Positions 19,577 through 28,202 of a stretch of DNA of 64,000 bases are shown one piece after another. The stretch is from Variovorax gossypii (GTDB lineage: Bacteria; Pseudomonadota; Gammaproteobacteria; Burkholderiales; Burkholderiaceae_C). A model generated the notes under the pieces. It saw only the letters and a program-made list of their open reading frames with translations. It was not told the origin of the DNA and did not search any database. Every line of letters begins with the position of its first letter. The stretch's first letter is position 1. The position numbers and the translations under genes were made by a program. Location: NCBI RefSeq assembly GCF_003965815.1, contig NZ_RXOE01000002.1, forward strand, positions 186,001-250,000, in the 5' to 3' direction.

Positions 19577-20416
19577 TCAGGCCACGCCCGAGCCGGACGG
19601 CCGCAGGCGCTGCGCGAAGAAGGCCAGTATCTCGTCGCGCGCCGCCACCGTGGGCTGCCCCGCTTCGTCGATCAGGTGCGCCGTCACCACGCTGTGCGGG
19701 CTCGCCACCACCTGCGCGAAGAAGGGCGGCGTATTGGTGTTGGCCGCGCTGTCGGGCAGCACGCGCGCCACGAAGCGCTCGCCCAGCGCCTGCGAGAAGG
19801 CAGCGAAGCGCTGCGCCCTGCAATGCCTGTCGCCCTCGAAGCGGTAGGCCATGACGGTCAGGTCCTCGCGCTCCAGCCGCTCGCGCACCGAGGCCAGTTC
19901 GTCTGGCGACATGTTCGTGGCCTCCGGCTTGTCCATCGGCAGCGAGGGCTGGCACACCACCGGCGCGAGCATCGCGGGCTCGAGCATCATCGAGAGCGCG
20001 AAGTTGCCCGTGAAGCACATACCGATCGCGCCGACACCGGGCCCGCCGCACTCGGCATGCGCGAACCGCGCGAGCGCGCGCAGCCACTGCGTGACCGGGC
20101 TCGACTCGTTGGCCGCGAAGGCGCGGAACTCGGCGCTGACGCAGGCGCGCTTGAACACCGCGATGCCTTCTTCCGCGCCGGGCACCGCGCCATCGCGCCC
20201 GAACAGCGAAGGCATGTAGACGGTGAAGCCCGCGTCGCGCACCCAGCGTGCGAAGCGCGCCACGTGCGGGCTGATGCCGGGCATCTCGGTCATCACGATC
20301 ACGGCCGGGCCCTGGCCCACGACGTAGACCCTCTTCTCGATGCCGTCGAGCGTGATCTGGCGCGCGGTGAAGTCGTCGAGCGGATCGTCTTCGTTCATGG
20401 AGCGTTGCTGTGCCAT
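19577..20416 (-). CDS. Dienelactone hydrolase family protein
   Basis: Cytoplasmic alpha/beta hydrolase of 279 residues. The nucleophile elbow is GMCFTGNFAL with Cys in place of Ser, as in true dienelactone hydrolases, and a late YRFEGDRHCRAQRF carries the catalytic His. These enzymes open the lactone ring in aromatic catabolism, but many homologues have other substrates. AAGGAA precedes the ATG used. Divergent from the GlxA-type regulator gene, with about 120 bp between. Confidence 0.8.
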   Translation of the reverse strand: MAQQRSMNEDDPLDDFTARQITLDGIEKRVYVVGQGPAVIVMTEMPGISPHVARFARWVRDAGFTVYMPSLFGRDGAVPGAEEGIAVFKRACVSAEFRAFAANESSPVTQWLRALARFAHAECGGPGVGAIGMCFTGNFALSMMLEPAMLAPVVCQPSLPMDKPEATNMSPDELASVRERLEREDLTVMAYRFEGDRHCRAQRFAAFSQALGERFVARVLPDSAANTNTPPFFAQVVASPHSVVTAHLIDEAGQPTVAARDEILAFFAQRLRPSGSGVA

Positions 20417-20537
20417 GGGTTTCCTTTTTGCCGTTCAGGTCGTGCGAAAGCGAGGGAGCTTGTATTGGACCTTCGGCCTCATCAGAATGGCAGTGTCCAA
20501 TTCGACTCCTTTAAGGCTTTATCGGCCAACCATCCAG

Positions 20538-21503
20538 ATGCATGACTTCACCGTGCTGGTGCTGCCCGGCGCCTTCAATTCCAGCGTCGCGGTCACCATG
20601 GACATCCTCGGCGCCGCGGAAGCGATGGCCGCGCGCGCAGGCGTCGCGCCGCCCCGCTGGCGGGTGTGCTCGGTGAACGGCGGCCCGGTGCAACTGCGCG
20701 CCGGCATGAGCCTCGACACCACGCGCCTGCCCGTGCGCCCGCGCGACGACCGTTCCACATGGGTGGTGCCGGGGCTCGGCCTCAACACGCCCGGCGAGAT
20801 CCGCCAATGCCTCGAGAGCGCTGATGCGGCCAAGGCCATCGCAGGCCTCGTGCGCCACGCCAGGGCCGGCGGGCAGGTCGCGGCCTCGTGCTCGGCCGTG
20901 TTCCTGTTGAATGCCGCCGGCCTGCTGCAGGGCCGCCGCGCGACGGTTTCATGGTGGTACGCGCCGCTGCTCGCTCGCATGTCGCCCGGCTGCACCGTCG
21001 ATGCCGACCGCATGGTGTGCTCCGACGGCCCCGTCGTCACCGCGGGCGCCGCCTTCGCGCAGACCGACCTGATGCTGCACCTGCTGCGCGAGCGCTGCGG
21101 CAGCGCGCTCACCGATCTTGTCTCGCGCATGCTGCTGATCGACGGCCGCCAGGCGCAGGCGCCGTTCATCGCGGTGGAGGTGCTGGCCAGCGGCAACGAC
21201 CTGGTGGCGCGGCTCGCGGCGCGGGTGGAATCGGCATTGCCCGAGGCGCCGGCGGTGAGCGAGCTGGCGCGCGAGTTCTGCATGTCGGAGCGCACGCTCT
21301 CGCGCCACATCCGCAAGGCCACCGGCAAGAGCACGCAGGCACTGGTGCAGAGCGTGAGGCTGCGGCGCGCCCGCGCGCTGCTCGAGTCCAGCCGCATGAC
21401 GGTCGAGCAGGTGGCGGGGGCAGTGGGGTATCAAGACGCCACGGCACTGCGGCGCTTGATGAAGAAGGTGGCCGGAGCGAACCCCAGCCGCTACCGCGCC
21501 TGA
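20538..21503 (+). CDS. GlxA-family transcriptional regulator with AraC helix-turn-helix
   Basis: Regulator of 321 residues. The N-terminal half is a DJ-1/PfpI-like domain (FTVLVLPGAFNSSVAVTMDI; ASCSAVFLLNAAG), the C-terminal third an AraC double HTH (SELAREFCMSERTLSRHIRK and VEQVAGAVGYQDATALRRLM). ATG at 20538 (MHDFTV) is chosen because the domain starts there; an ATG at 20487 would add 17 residues. It may control the divergent dienelactone hydrolase or the adjacent TRAP transporter. Confidence 0.88.
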   Translation: MHDFTVLVLPGAFNSSVAVTMDILGAAEAMAARAGVAPPRWRVCSVNGGPVQLRAGMSLDTTRLPVRPRDDRSTWVVPGLGLNTPGEIRQCLESADAAKAIAGLVRHARAGGQVAASCSAVFLLNAAGLLQGRRATVSWWYAPLLARMSPGCTVDADRMVCSDGPVVTAGAAFAQTDLMLHLLRERCGSALTDLVSRMLLIDGRQAQAPFIAVEVLASGNDLVARLAARVESALPEAPAVSELAREFCMSERTLSRHIRKATGKSTQALVQSVRLRRARALLESSRMTVEQVAGAVGYQDATALRRLMKKVAGANPSRYRA

Positions 21504-21534
21504 GCAGGCGCGGCGGCTGTCGGCATTACTCGGA

Positions 21535-22572
21535 TTACTTCTTGCGCGCCGCGATCGCCTGCTCGGCCTTCGCCACCAGGTCCGCGCCGATGGTCGACTT
21601 CCACTTGTCGTACACCGGCCGCGTCGCCTTCACGAACTCGGCGCGCTCGGCCGGCGTGAGGCTGGTCACAGTCACGCCCATGCCGGCGATGTCCTTCAGC
21701 ACCGGCTTGTCGGCCTCCACCAGGCCCTTGCGCGCGATGACGATCTCTTCCTTGCCCGCATCGATGGCCGCCTGGCGCACGATGGCCTGGTCGGCCGGCG
21801 TCCACGAGGCCCAGATTTCCTTGTTGACCACGAACACCAGCGGGTCGGCCACGTAGCCCCAGGTGGTCACGAACTTCTGGCCCACCGTCTGCATCTTGAG
21901 CACCGTGAACAGGAAGAGCGGGTTCTCCTGACCATCGACAGCGCCGCTGGCGAGCGCGGGCTGTGCATCGGCCCAGCTCATCTGCGTGGGGTTGGCGCCC
22001 AGCGCGGTGAACATGTCGGAGTAGATGGGCGAGCCCACCACGCGGATCTTCATGCCCTTGATGTCGGCCGGCGACTTGATTGGCTTCTTCGAGTTGGTGA
22101 TCTCGCGGAAGCCGTTCTCGCCCCATGCGAGCGGCACCACGCCGGCCTTGTCGAGCGTCTTGAACATCTCCTTGCCGACCTCGCCCTGCGTGAGCGCGTC
22201 GATGGCCGCGTAGTCGGGCATCAGGAAGGGCATGGAGAACAGGTTGAGCTGCTTGACCTGCGGCGACCAGTTGATGGTCGAGCCCACGGCCATGTCGATC
22301 ACGCCCTGGCGCAGCGCGCTGAACTCGCGCGTCTGGTCGCCCTGAATGAGCGACACGCCCGGGTACAGCTTGATGTTGATGCGGCCCTGCGTGCGCTCCT
22401 TCACCAGGTCTGCCCAGATCTTCCCGGCCTGGCCCCACGGCGTGGGCGGGCCCAGCACCAGCGACATCTTGTACTCGGGCTTGTAGGCGGCCTGCGCCAT
22501 GGCGCCGGACGAGAACATGCCGAGGGCGGTGGCAACGGCGGCGAGGCCGAGCAGGGTGCGGCGGAATTTCAT
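21535..22572 (-). CDS. TRAP transporter substrate-binding protein (DctP family)
   Basis: Periplasmic binding protein of 345 residues with a signal peptide ending AMAQAAY. GVIDMAVGSTINWSP and DIKGMKIRVVGSP, with the conserved Arg that usually binds the ligand carboxylate, are typical of DctP proteins. Ligands of the family are organic acids. The ATG at 22572 has AGGAG upstream; it is preferred over a TTG two codons earlier. Last gene of the TRAP set, after M and Q. Confidence 0.9.
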   Translation of the reverse strand: MKFRRTLLGLAAVATALGMFSSGAMAQAAYKPEYKMSLVLGPPTPWGQAGKIWADLVKERTQGRINIKLYPGVSLIQGDQTREFSALRQGVIDMAVGSTINWSPQVKQLNLFSMPFLMPDYAAIDALTQGEVGKEMFKTLDKAGVVPLAWGENGFREITNSKKPIKSPADIKGMKIRVVGSPIYSDMFTALGANPTQMSWADAQPALASGAVDGQENPLFLFTVLKMQTVGQKFVTTWGYVADPLVFVVNKEIWASWTPADQAIVRQAAIDAGKEEIVIARKGLVEADKPVLKDIAGMGVTVTSLTPAERAEFVKATRPVYDKWKSTIGADLVAKAEQAIAARKK

Positions 22573-22624
22573 GATCAAGGCTCTCCTAATAATGGTTCTG
22601 CGACGGGACGGACGAAAGAATGAA

Positions 22625-23923
22625 TCAGTAGCCGAGCTTGCGCGGCAGCCAGAGCGCGAGCTCGGGAAAGGCGATGACCAGCACCATCACCACGAACATC
22701 GAGAACAGCATCCAGCCCACCCAGCGCACGGTTTCCTCCATGCGCACCTTCGCGATGCGGCACGACACCATGAGGTTGACCGCCAGCGGCGGCGTGAACT
22801 GGCCCAGCGCCACCTTCAGCGTGAGGATCACGCCGAACCACACCGGGTCCCACTTGTAGTACTGCACGATGGGCAGCAGCAGCGGCACGAAGATCAAAAA
22901 GATCGACACGCCGTCGAGGAACATGCCCACCGTGATGAGCAGCAAGATCAGCAGCGCCAGGATGCCGTACTCGCCCAGCCCCGAGTTCACGATGGCGCGC
23001 GTGACCGGATCGATCACGCCCAGCGTCGAGAGCGAGTACGCGAAGATGCCCGCCAGCGACACCACCAGCAAGATCACCGCCGAGAGCTCGCCCGACTCGC
23101 GCAAGATCACGAACAGGTCGCGCACCTTGATGGTCCGGTGGATGCACATGCCCACGAAGAGGCCGTAGAACACCGCCACAACCGCCGCCTCGGTCGGCGT
23201 GAACCAGCCCGCGCGCATGCCGCCGAGGATGAGCACCGGCGCCGCCAGCCCCCAGGTCGCTTCGCGAAAGCTTTTCCAGAAGGGCGGGCGCGGCAGCGTG
23301 GCTTCGAGCGCGCCCATCTTGTGCTTGCGGGCGAGCCACACGGCCGGAATCATCAGCGCCAGGCCGGCCATCACGCCGGGCACCATGCCGGCCGCGAACA
23401 GCGCGGGCACCGAGGCACCGGGCACCAGCACCGAGTAGACGATGAAGGCGACCGAAGGCGGAATCAAAATGTCGGTGGCCGCCGCCGCACCCACCACGCT
23501 GGCCGAGTAGGCGGCGGGGTAGCCGGCGCGCGACATGGCCGCGATCATCACCGCGCCCACGGCGGCCGCATTGGCCGGGCCCGAGCCCGAGATGCCGCCG
23601 AGGAACATCGCCACCGCAATCGCCACCAGCGGCAGCATGCCGGGGCCACGCCCCACGATGGCAATGGCAAAGTTGACGAGGCGCAGCGCCACGCCCGAAC
23701 GGTCGAAGATGGAGCCGACCAGCACGAACATCGGAATGGCCAGCAGCGGATATTTGCCCAGGCCCGCATAGAAGTTCTGCGGCACGGCCAGCAGGCCGAA
23801 CCACTGGGCGTCGCTGTTGGCCAGCGCGATGCAGGCGGCGCCCGCAAGGCCCAGCGCGGCGCCGATGGGCACGCCCACCAGCATCATCACGACGAAGGCG
23901 ACGAAGAGCAGGGTGGCGATCAC
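22625..23923 (-). CDS. TRAP transporter large permease (DctM family)
   Basis: Inner-membrane ion-coupled transporter subunit of 432 residues with about 12 hydrophobic segments. Typical DctM stretches are visible: GGISGSGPANAAAVG, DILIPPSVAFIVYSVL and FTPPLAVNLMVSCRIA. Its start overlaps the stop of the small permease by four bases (ATGA), so both are translated together. Confidence 0.92.
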   Translation of the reverse strand: MIATLLFVAFVVMMLVGVPIGAALGLAGAACIALANSDAQWFGLLAVPQNFYAGLGKYPLLAIPMFVLVGSIFDRSGVALRLVNFAIAIVGRGPGMLPLVAIAVAMFLGGISGSGPANAAAVGAVMIAAMSRAGYPAAYSASVVGAAAATDILIPPSVAFIVYSVLVPGASVPALFAAGMVPGVMAGLALMIPAVWLARKHKMGALEATLPRPPFWKSFREATWGLAAPVLILGGMRAGWFTPTEAAVVAVFYGLFVGMCIHRTIKVRDLFVILRESGELSAVILLVVSLAGIFAYSLSTLGVIDPVTRAIVNSGLGEYGILALLILLLITVGMFLDGVSIFLIFVPLLLPIVQYYKWDPVWFGVILTLKVALGQFTPPLAVNLMVSCRIAKVRMEETVRWVGWMLFSMFVVMVLVIAFPELALWLPRKLGY

Positions 23924-24507
23924 GATGCGTCGCCCTTGCTGTTGTTGTTGTCGTCAGCGTCGCCGTGCGTCGTCTCGCGTCCGCGGCGGATCATGAGGCC
24001 TATGGCCCGCAGCGCGATGGCGAAAGACACGATGGGCAGCCAGATCGAATACCACCAGGAGGGCAGGCCGATGCCGGGCGTCGTCTCCTCGAAGCGGTAG
24101 TCGTCCCACACCATGCGGATGCTGAGCGCGCCGATGAGCGTGAAGAGCACGGCGATCATCAGCGCGCCGAACTGCGCCAGCCGCTTGCGCCGCGCCATCG
24201 AGCCGCTTTCGGAGAAGTACTCGATGCGGATGTGCCGGTCGCGCGCCACCGCGGCCGAGCCGGCCACCAGCGCCAGCATGATCATGAGGAACACCGAGAA
24301 CTCTTCCGTCCAGGCGAAGGAAGAATCGGTGAAGTAGCGGACGATGACGTTGGCAAAAGTGATGAGCGCCAGCGCGCCCATGATGATGACCGTGAGCCAG
24401 TCCTCGATGGCAAGGGGAACCTTGGTCGGTTCGTCTGCGGCTTCGATGTCGGGGGGAATGGGGCTGGCGGCGTCCAGCGTGGGGCCGGACTCGGGTGGAG
24501 TTGTCAT
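23920..24507 (-). CDS. TRAP transporter small permease (DctQ family)
   Basis: Four-helix membrane subunit of 195 residues. After a Pro/Glu-rich N-terminus the helix pattern with FTDSSFAWTEEFSVFLMIML is the DctQ hallmark, followed by RDRHIRIEYF. First gene of the minus-strand Q-M-P set. The promoter must lie in the spacer upstream, between this gene and the hairpin element at 24688. Confidence 0.88.
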   Translation of the reverse strand: MTTPPESGPTLDAASPIPPDIEAADEPTKVPLAIEDWLTVIIMGALALITFANVIVRYFTDSSFAWTEEFSVFLMIMLALVAGSAAVARDRHIRIEYFSESGSMARRKRLAQFGALMIAVLFTLIGALSIRMVWDDYRFEETTPGIGLPSWWYSIWLPIVSFAIALRAIGLMIRRGRETTHGDADDNNNSKGDAS

Positions 24508-24997
24508 CGCAGGATGGTCAGTGAGGCACGCACGAACGCCATGTCACCGGGCGGACGCCGGGACGCGTTCCGTACACCTCGACAGGGAAACTGTTACCGA
24601 TGCTAGGGGGTCCATGACCATTCATGTATCGGGGGTTTCCTTAGCCGCTCGGCCTGGGGCCGGCTTTGGGAGCGTCTTCCGGGGCGTGTGCACAGGCCGC
24701 CGGGTACTCCCCTCCGCGAATGTCCCCCGGCCTGCGGCCTCCTCCCTTATTTCGCTGCGGGGAGCACCCGGCGCCCTGTGCACGGGGAGTGCGGCTGTGG
24801 GGTTGGTGGCGCGAGCGCTGCGGCGGATTGCGGATGGACGGGGGGGCATACCGTTGAGCTTTCGTGAGAGGCGGGCGGTGGATAAGCAGAAGTTCTGAGG
24901 GCTAGAAAGATATGGCATCCAGTGAACTGCCCATATCCAGGACGCCTATGTGCTGGCACCATTCATTTCCTGTACAAGATTGGCGGGAGAGAGGCCA
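24508..24997. other. Spacer between the TRAP operon and the defence island
   Basis: This gap of almost 500 bases holds the presumed TRAP promoter on the left, a 96-bp hairpin element in the middle and the left border of the AT-richer island on the right. Open frames across it are created by the repeat and do not look like genes. No tRNA, att site or integrase was seen. Confidence 0.6.
24688..24783 (+). repeat. 96-bp hairpin repeat, left copy
   Basis: The ends pair over 18 bp (24688-24705 with 24766-24783, one mismatch), and a GGCC-T-CGGCC type mini-hairpin sits in the centre. The core (CTCCGCGAATGTCCCCCGGCC and TTTCGCTGCG) is shared with an inverted copy of identical length at 31331-31426. 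Together the copies bracket the SIR2-HerA and ATPase-HNH genes. It looks like a REP- or MITE-like element; no transposase is present. Confidence 0.85.
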
Positions 24998-26194
24998 GTG
25001 ATCTCAATCGGCGACGTTTACGACAAGGACATCAACTTCCTCTTTGGCTCTGGAGCATCGATTGGTTTGCTGCCAACACTGCAGCTGCAGATGAGAACAG
25101 GCGTAGGCGAGGCGAGGTACTCTCTTGAGGAACTTGCCACCAAGTTCGAGCAGGAAGATGGTGACCGTCGACGCCTCGTGCAGCTGTTCATGCACTACTA
25201 CCTGTCTTGCATCAGACCTGCAGAACGTCTCACCCTTGAGGCAGCCGTCAGTACAGAAGCAGGCGCTAAGACCATCGAGAACTACCGGACCTTCCTGACT
25301 ACAGTGTTAGAGATGGTGAGTCGCCGCAAGGCACTGGACCGGCGCTGCAATCTTTTTACGACGAACTACGATGGATGTTTTCCGCTGGTAGCCGACGAGC
25401 TGATCAAGGAAGGACGCATCGATTTCGTGTTGAACGATGGCGCGCGTGGCTTCAGCAAACGCATTGTGCAGGCCCGCAACTTCGACTCATATCTGTGCCA
25501 GGCAGGCGTCTTCGGGCGCTACCAAAGCAGCATTCCTCAGGTCAATCTGATTCATCTCCACGGCTCGGTCTACTGGAGCAAAGCGGGAGCGGGGATCCAA
25601 GTCAACTACAGCGCCGTGGGTCGTGAAGACCTGATCGACGCCGACACCACTGGGTTGTTGGAGCCATTCTCTGCCGCGCTGAACAACCCTGATGCTGAAC
25701 TTGCTCAGCTGCCGAACAGTGGTATTACCAACGATGTGTTGGACTCGTTCTGGGCGAGGTACGAGCGCATGCCGATCGTCAATCCGACCAAGTGGAAGTT
25801 CCACGAGACGGTGTACGAGGAGCACTATTACCAGATGCTTCGGCTGCTGAGCTATGAGCTCGAGAAGCGCAACGCCGTGCTCATCACTTTTGGTTTCTCC
25901 TTTGCTGATGAGCACATCCTCAATCTCGTTATGCGGTCTCTGTCCAACCCGGGACTGCAGGTCTTCATCTGTTGCTACAGCGCGTCCGGGCGTGCAGCCA
26001 TGGAGGAAAAATTCAAAGGCCACCGCAATGTCAAATGCCTGGCTCTGGACGGCGAAAACATGGACTTCACTGCTTTCAATGAGAAGGTATTGGTCTGGCC
26101 GGAGACGGCCGCTTCGGCGCCCGCGGCGGCTCCGCCTTCACCCGTGGTAGCCGCTGCCCCTGCTGCACAGGATGACCCTGGGGGCTTGGCCTGA
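24998..26194 (+). CDS. SIR2-domain NADase-like protein of a SIR2-HerA defence pair
   Basis: SIR2-fold protein of about 398 residues that, by analogy with characterised SIR2-HerA (Nezha-type) systems, should break down NAD+ during phage infection. Visible NAD-site motifs are GSGAS (17-21), FTTNYD (120-125) and HLHGS (186-190, candidate catalytic His), plus a late GFSFADEHI. The C-terminus is a Pro/Ala-rich tail. GTG at 24998 is chosen because GGGAGAGAGG precedes it; a GTG at 24950 would add 16 residues. It overlaps the HerA gene by one base. Codon use is less GC-rich than in neighbours, suggesting transfer. Confidence 0.85.
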   Translation: MISIGDVYDKDINFLFGSGASIGLLPTLQLQMRTGVGEARYSLEELATKFEQEDGDRRRLVQLFMHYYLSCIRPAERLTLEAAVSTEAGAKTIENYRTFLTTVLEMVSRRKALDRRCNLFTTNYDGCFPLVADELIKEGRIDFVLNDGARGFSKRIVQARNFDSYLCQAGVFGRYQSSIPQVNLIHLHGSVYWSKAGAGIQVNYSAVGREDLIDADTTGLLEPFSAALNNPDAELAQLPNSGITNDVLDSFWARYERMPIVNPTKWKFHETVYEEHYYQMLRLLSYELEKRNAVLITFGFSFADEHILNLVMRSLSNPGLQVFICCYSASGRAAMEEKFKGHRNVKCLALDGENMDFTAFNEKVLVWPETAASAPAAAPPSPVVAAAPAAQDDPGGLA

Positions 26195-27981
26195 TGAGCA
26201 TCCGTATTGGTGAGGTCATTGCCGTCCAGGGAACCAAGGTGGTCCTCAGGATCGACGAGCAGTCAAGCAAGGAGACGCTGTTCCATGGAGGTGCCAAGTA
26301 CAAGGGCGTCTCCATCCGGGAGTATCTGTCGATTCGACGCGGCTTCCGCGACATCATCTGCATGGTTGAGGGCGAGTACCTAGACGAGAGCCGTGTCGAA
26401 ACGGCCGATGGCAAAGCGAGCTTCATTCGCAAGGTGGACGCCAGGCCTATTGGCTTCTTCGACCGCCACGGCTTCACACAGGGCATCAAGTTCCTGCCAA
26501 TGATCCAAGACGCGGCTTACTTGTTGCCCGAGGAGCGCATCAGGTCCATCTTCGACCGCAAGGCCGACAGCAGCTTCAGGATTGGTCGGATGCTCAAGGA
26601 AGAGATTGCGGTCGGGCTGCCTTGGCAGCGTTTGTTCAACAGCCACATCGGCATCTTTGGGAACACAGGCAGCGGGAAGTCGAACACGCTGGCCAAGCTC
26701 TACACCTTGCTGTTCGACCAGAAACTGCCGCGCATCGAAGGCAAGAGTCGCTTTGTCATTTTGGACTTCAACGGTGAGTACGTGGGCGAGCAACTCGCGC
26801 CCGCCGCACACAAGAGGGTCTATCAACTGTCGACTCAGGAGCAACCCGGCGGCGCTAATGCCGGGGGGAAGTTTCCATTGGCTCCCACCGAGTTCTGGGA
26901 CCTAGAAACCCTATCGCTTTTGTTCCAGGCCACGATGAACACCCAACGGCCGTTCCTAAGTCGAGTCCTTACGGGCAAGGCAAGGTACGACGCCAATCCG
27001 GGATCACTCAACGTCTACGCCAAGAGCAAGTTCCGCCAAGCATTCTGTGCAGGGGAGGTCAGGCCTGCGACGTTGGACTTGATGCGAGCCATCGCACGGC
27101 GCGTCAACTTTCAAGCGCTAGAGGAACTGCTCAAAGATGTCAGTTGGCATTCAAACCAAGGCCGATTTCATCTAGGCAATAACTATTTTGACGCAGATGG
27201 CGGTAGGTACGACTTTCACATCGCGCCTACAGTCGATGAGCTGGATACAGCGGGGTTAGATGATTTCGACCAGCTGATTGTCCGCGTCAATCTGCAGTTG
27301 ATATCCGATCTCAACGCCGGATTCGTTCAATTCGAGCATATCCAGCCTTTGCTCAAACGGGTGGAGTCTTCGCTCAAGAGCATGCGTCGTGTACTGAGTA
27401 TTGGGAATGCCGCTGAAGAAGAGAGAGTTTTGACCGTTGTGTCTTTGCGCCGGTGCAACAACGAAGTCAAGAAGGTTCTGCCGCTGCTGTTCGCGAAGCA
27501 CTACTACAACACCCACAAGACGACGGTTGCCGCCCCTCCAGACCGTACCGTTCACCTCATCGTCGACGAGGCGCACAACATCCTTTCAGACCAGTCGACG
27601 CGGGAGAGCGAGAGCTGGAAGGATTACCGACTTGAGCTCTTCGAGGAAATCATCAAAGAGGGCCGCAAGTTCGGCATGTTTGTCACGATCGCCAGCCAGC
27701 GCCCGGCCGACATCTCGCCAACCATCGTCTCGCAGTTGCACAACTTCTTCATCCATCGTTTGGTGAACGATAGGGACCTCTTCCTCATCGACAACACAAT
27801 CTCGACGCTGGACGCCTTGTCCCGCAGTCTCATCCCAGGACTGTCTCAGGGATGCTGCGTGGTCACGGGAACCGCGTTTGAACTCCCGATGGTCATTCAA
27901 GTCGACCGCCTGCCTAGCAATAAGCAGCCCGCTAGCGAGGACGTTGACCTTGAGAAACTGTGGAGCGAGGCTCCAGACTGA
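26194..27981 (+). CDS. HerA-like ATPase of a SIR2-HerA defence pair
   Basis: FtsK/HerA-clan ATPase of 595 residues (DUF87-type) expected to form a hexameric ring that holds and controls the SIR2 partner. An N-terminal HAS-like barrel (about 1-90) is followed by Walker A GNTGSGKSN (156-164), a FVILDFNGEYVG strand, Walker B HLIVDEAHNIL near 450 and an arginine-finger region ASQRPADISP near 500. The start overlaps the SIR2 stop (TGATG), so the two proteins are coupled and probably made in fixed ratio. Known partners form large SIR2-HerA complexes with NADase and, in some reports, nuclease activity. Confidence 0.88.
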   Translation: MSIRIGEVIAVQGTKVVLRIDEQSSKETLFHGGAKYKGVSIREYLSIRRGFRDIICMVEGEYLDESRVETADGKASFIRKVDARPIGFFDRHGFTQGIKFLPMIQDAAYLLPEERIRSIFDRKADSSFRIGRMLKEEIAVGLPWQRLFNSHIGIFGNTGSGKSNTLAKLYTLLFDQKLPRIEGKSRFVILDFNGEYVGEQLAPAAHKRVYQLSTQEQPGGANAGGKFPLAPTEFWDLETLSLLFQATMNTQRPFLSRVLTGKARYDANPGSLNVYAKSKFRQAFCAGEVRPATLDLMRAIARRVNFQALEELLKDVSWHSNQGRFHLGNNYFDADGGRYDFHIAPTVDELDTAGLDDFDQLIVRVNLQLISDLNAGFVQFEHIQPLLKRVESSLKSMRRVLSIGNAAEEERVLTVVSLRRCNNEVKKVLPLLFAKHYYNTHKTTVAAPPDRTVHLIVDEAHNILSDQSTRESESWKDYRLELFEEIIKEGRKFGMFVTIASQRPADISPTIVSQLHNFFIHRLVNDRDLFLIDNTISTLDALSRSLIPGLSQGCCVVTGTAFELPMVIQVDRLPSNKQPASEDVDLEKLWSEAPD

Positions 27982-28010
27982 TTGGTATGACATTTCGCCA
28001 GGAGGGCGCG

Positions 28011-28199
28011 ATGTGGTTTGCAGACGTAGATGGCAAGAAGATCCTGCGGTTCTACGCAGGCAGCGCTTGTGCAGCAACTATTCCAAATGTCGTTTCTCTT
28101 CGAAAAAGCACGCCGATGCCGATTAGAAAATCAGAGTGGCAGTGGCCAATAAACTCGACACAAGCCGTCGCGCGCCCCGCGGCCGCCACTAGGATTTGA
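28011..28199 (+). CDS. Possible small protein between the two defence pairs
   Basis: A 62-codon frame from an ATG with a near-perfect ribosome site (AGGAGG at 28000-28005), ending three bases before the next gene starts. It reads MWFADVDGKKILRFYAGSAC at the N-terminus and is basic towards the end. No family recognised, and it could instead be the relic of a longer gene or a leader that tunes translation of the ATPase. The tight spacing and strong ribosome site argue against a random frame. Confidence 0.4.
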   Translation: MWFADVDGKKILRFYAGSACAATIPNVVSLRKSTPMPIRKSEWQWPINSTQAVARPAAATRI

Positions 28200-28202
28200 A
28201 GC

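Noticed and set aside
18252..20087. Single long protein joining the nucleoside hydrolase to sequence upstream
   Set aside because: The start at 19331 has a ribosome site and a signal peptide; the upstream extension overlaps the dienelactone hydrolase in another frame.
24344..24918. Open frames on both strands across the left hairpin repeat
   Set aside because: The translated similarity to a frame at 31258-31491 comes entirely from the shared 96-bp repeat, not from a conserved protein.
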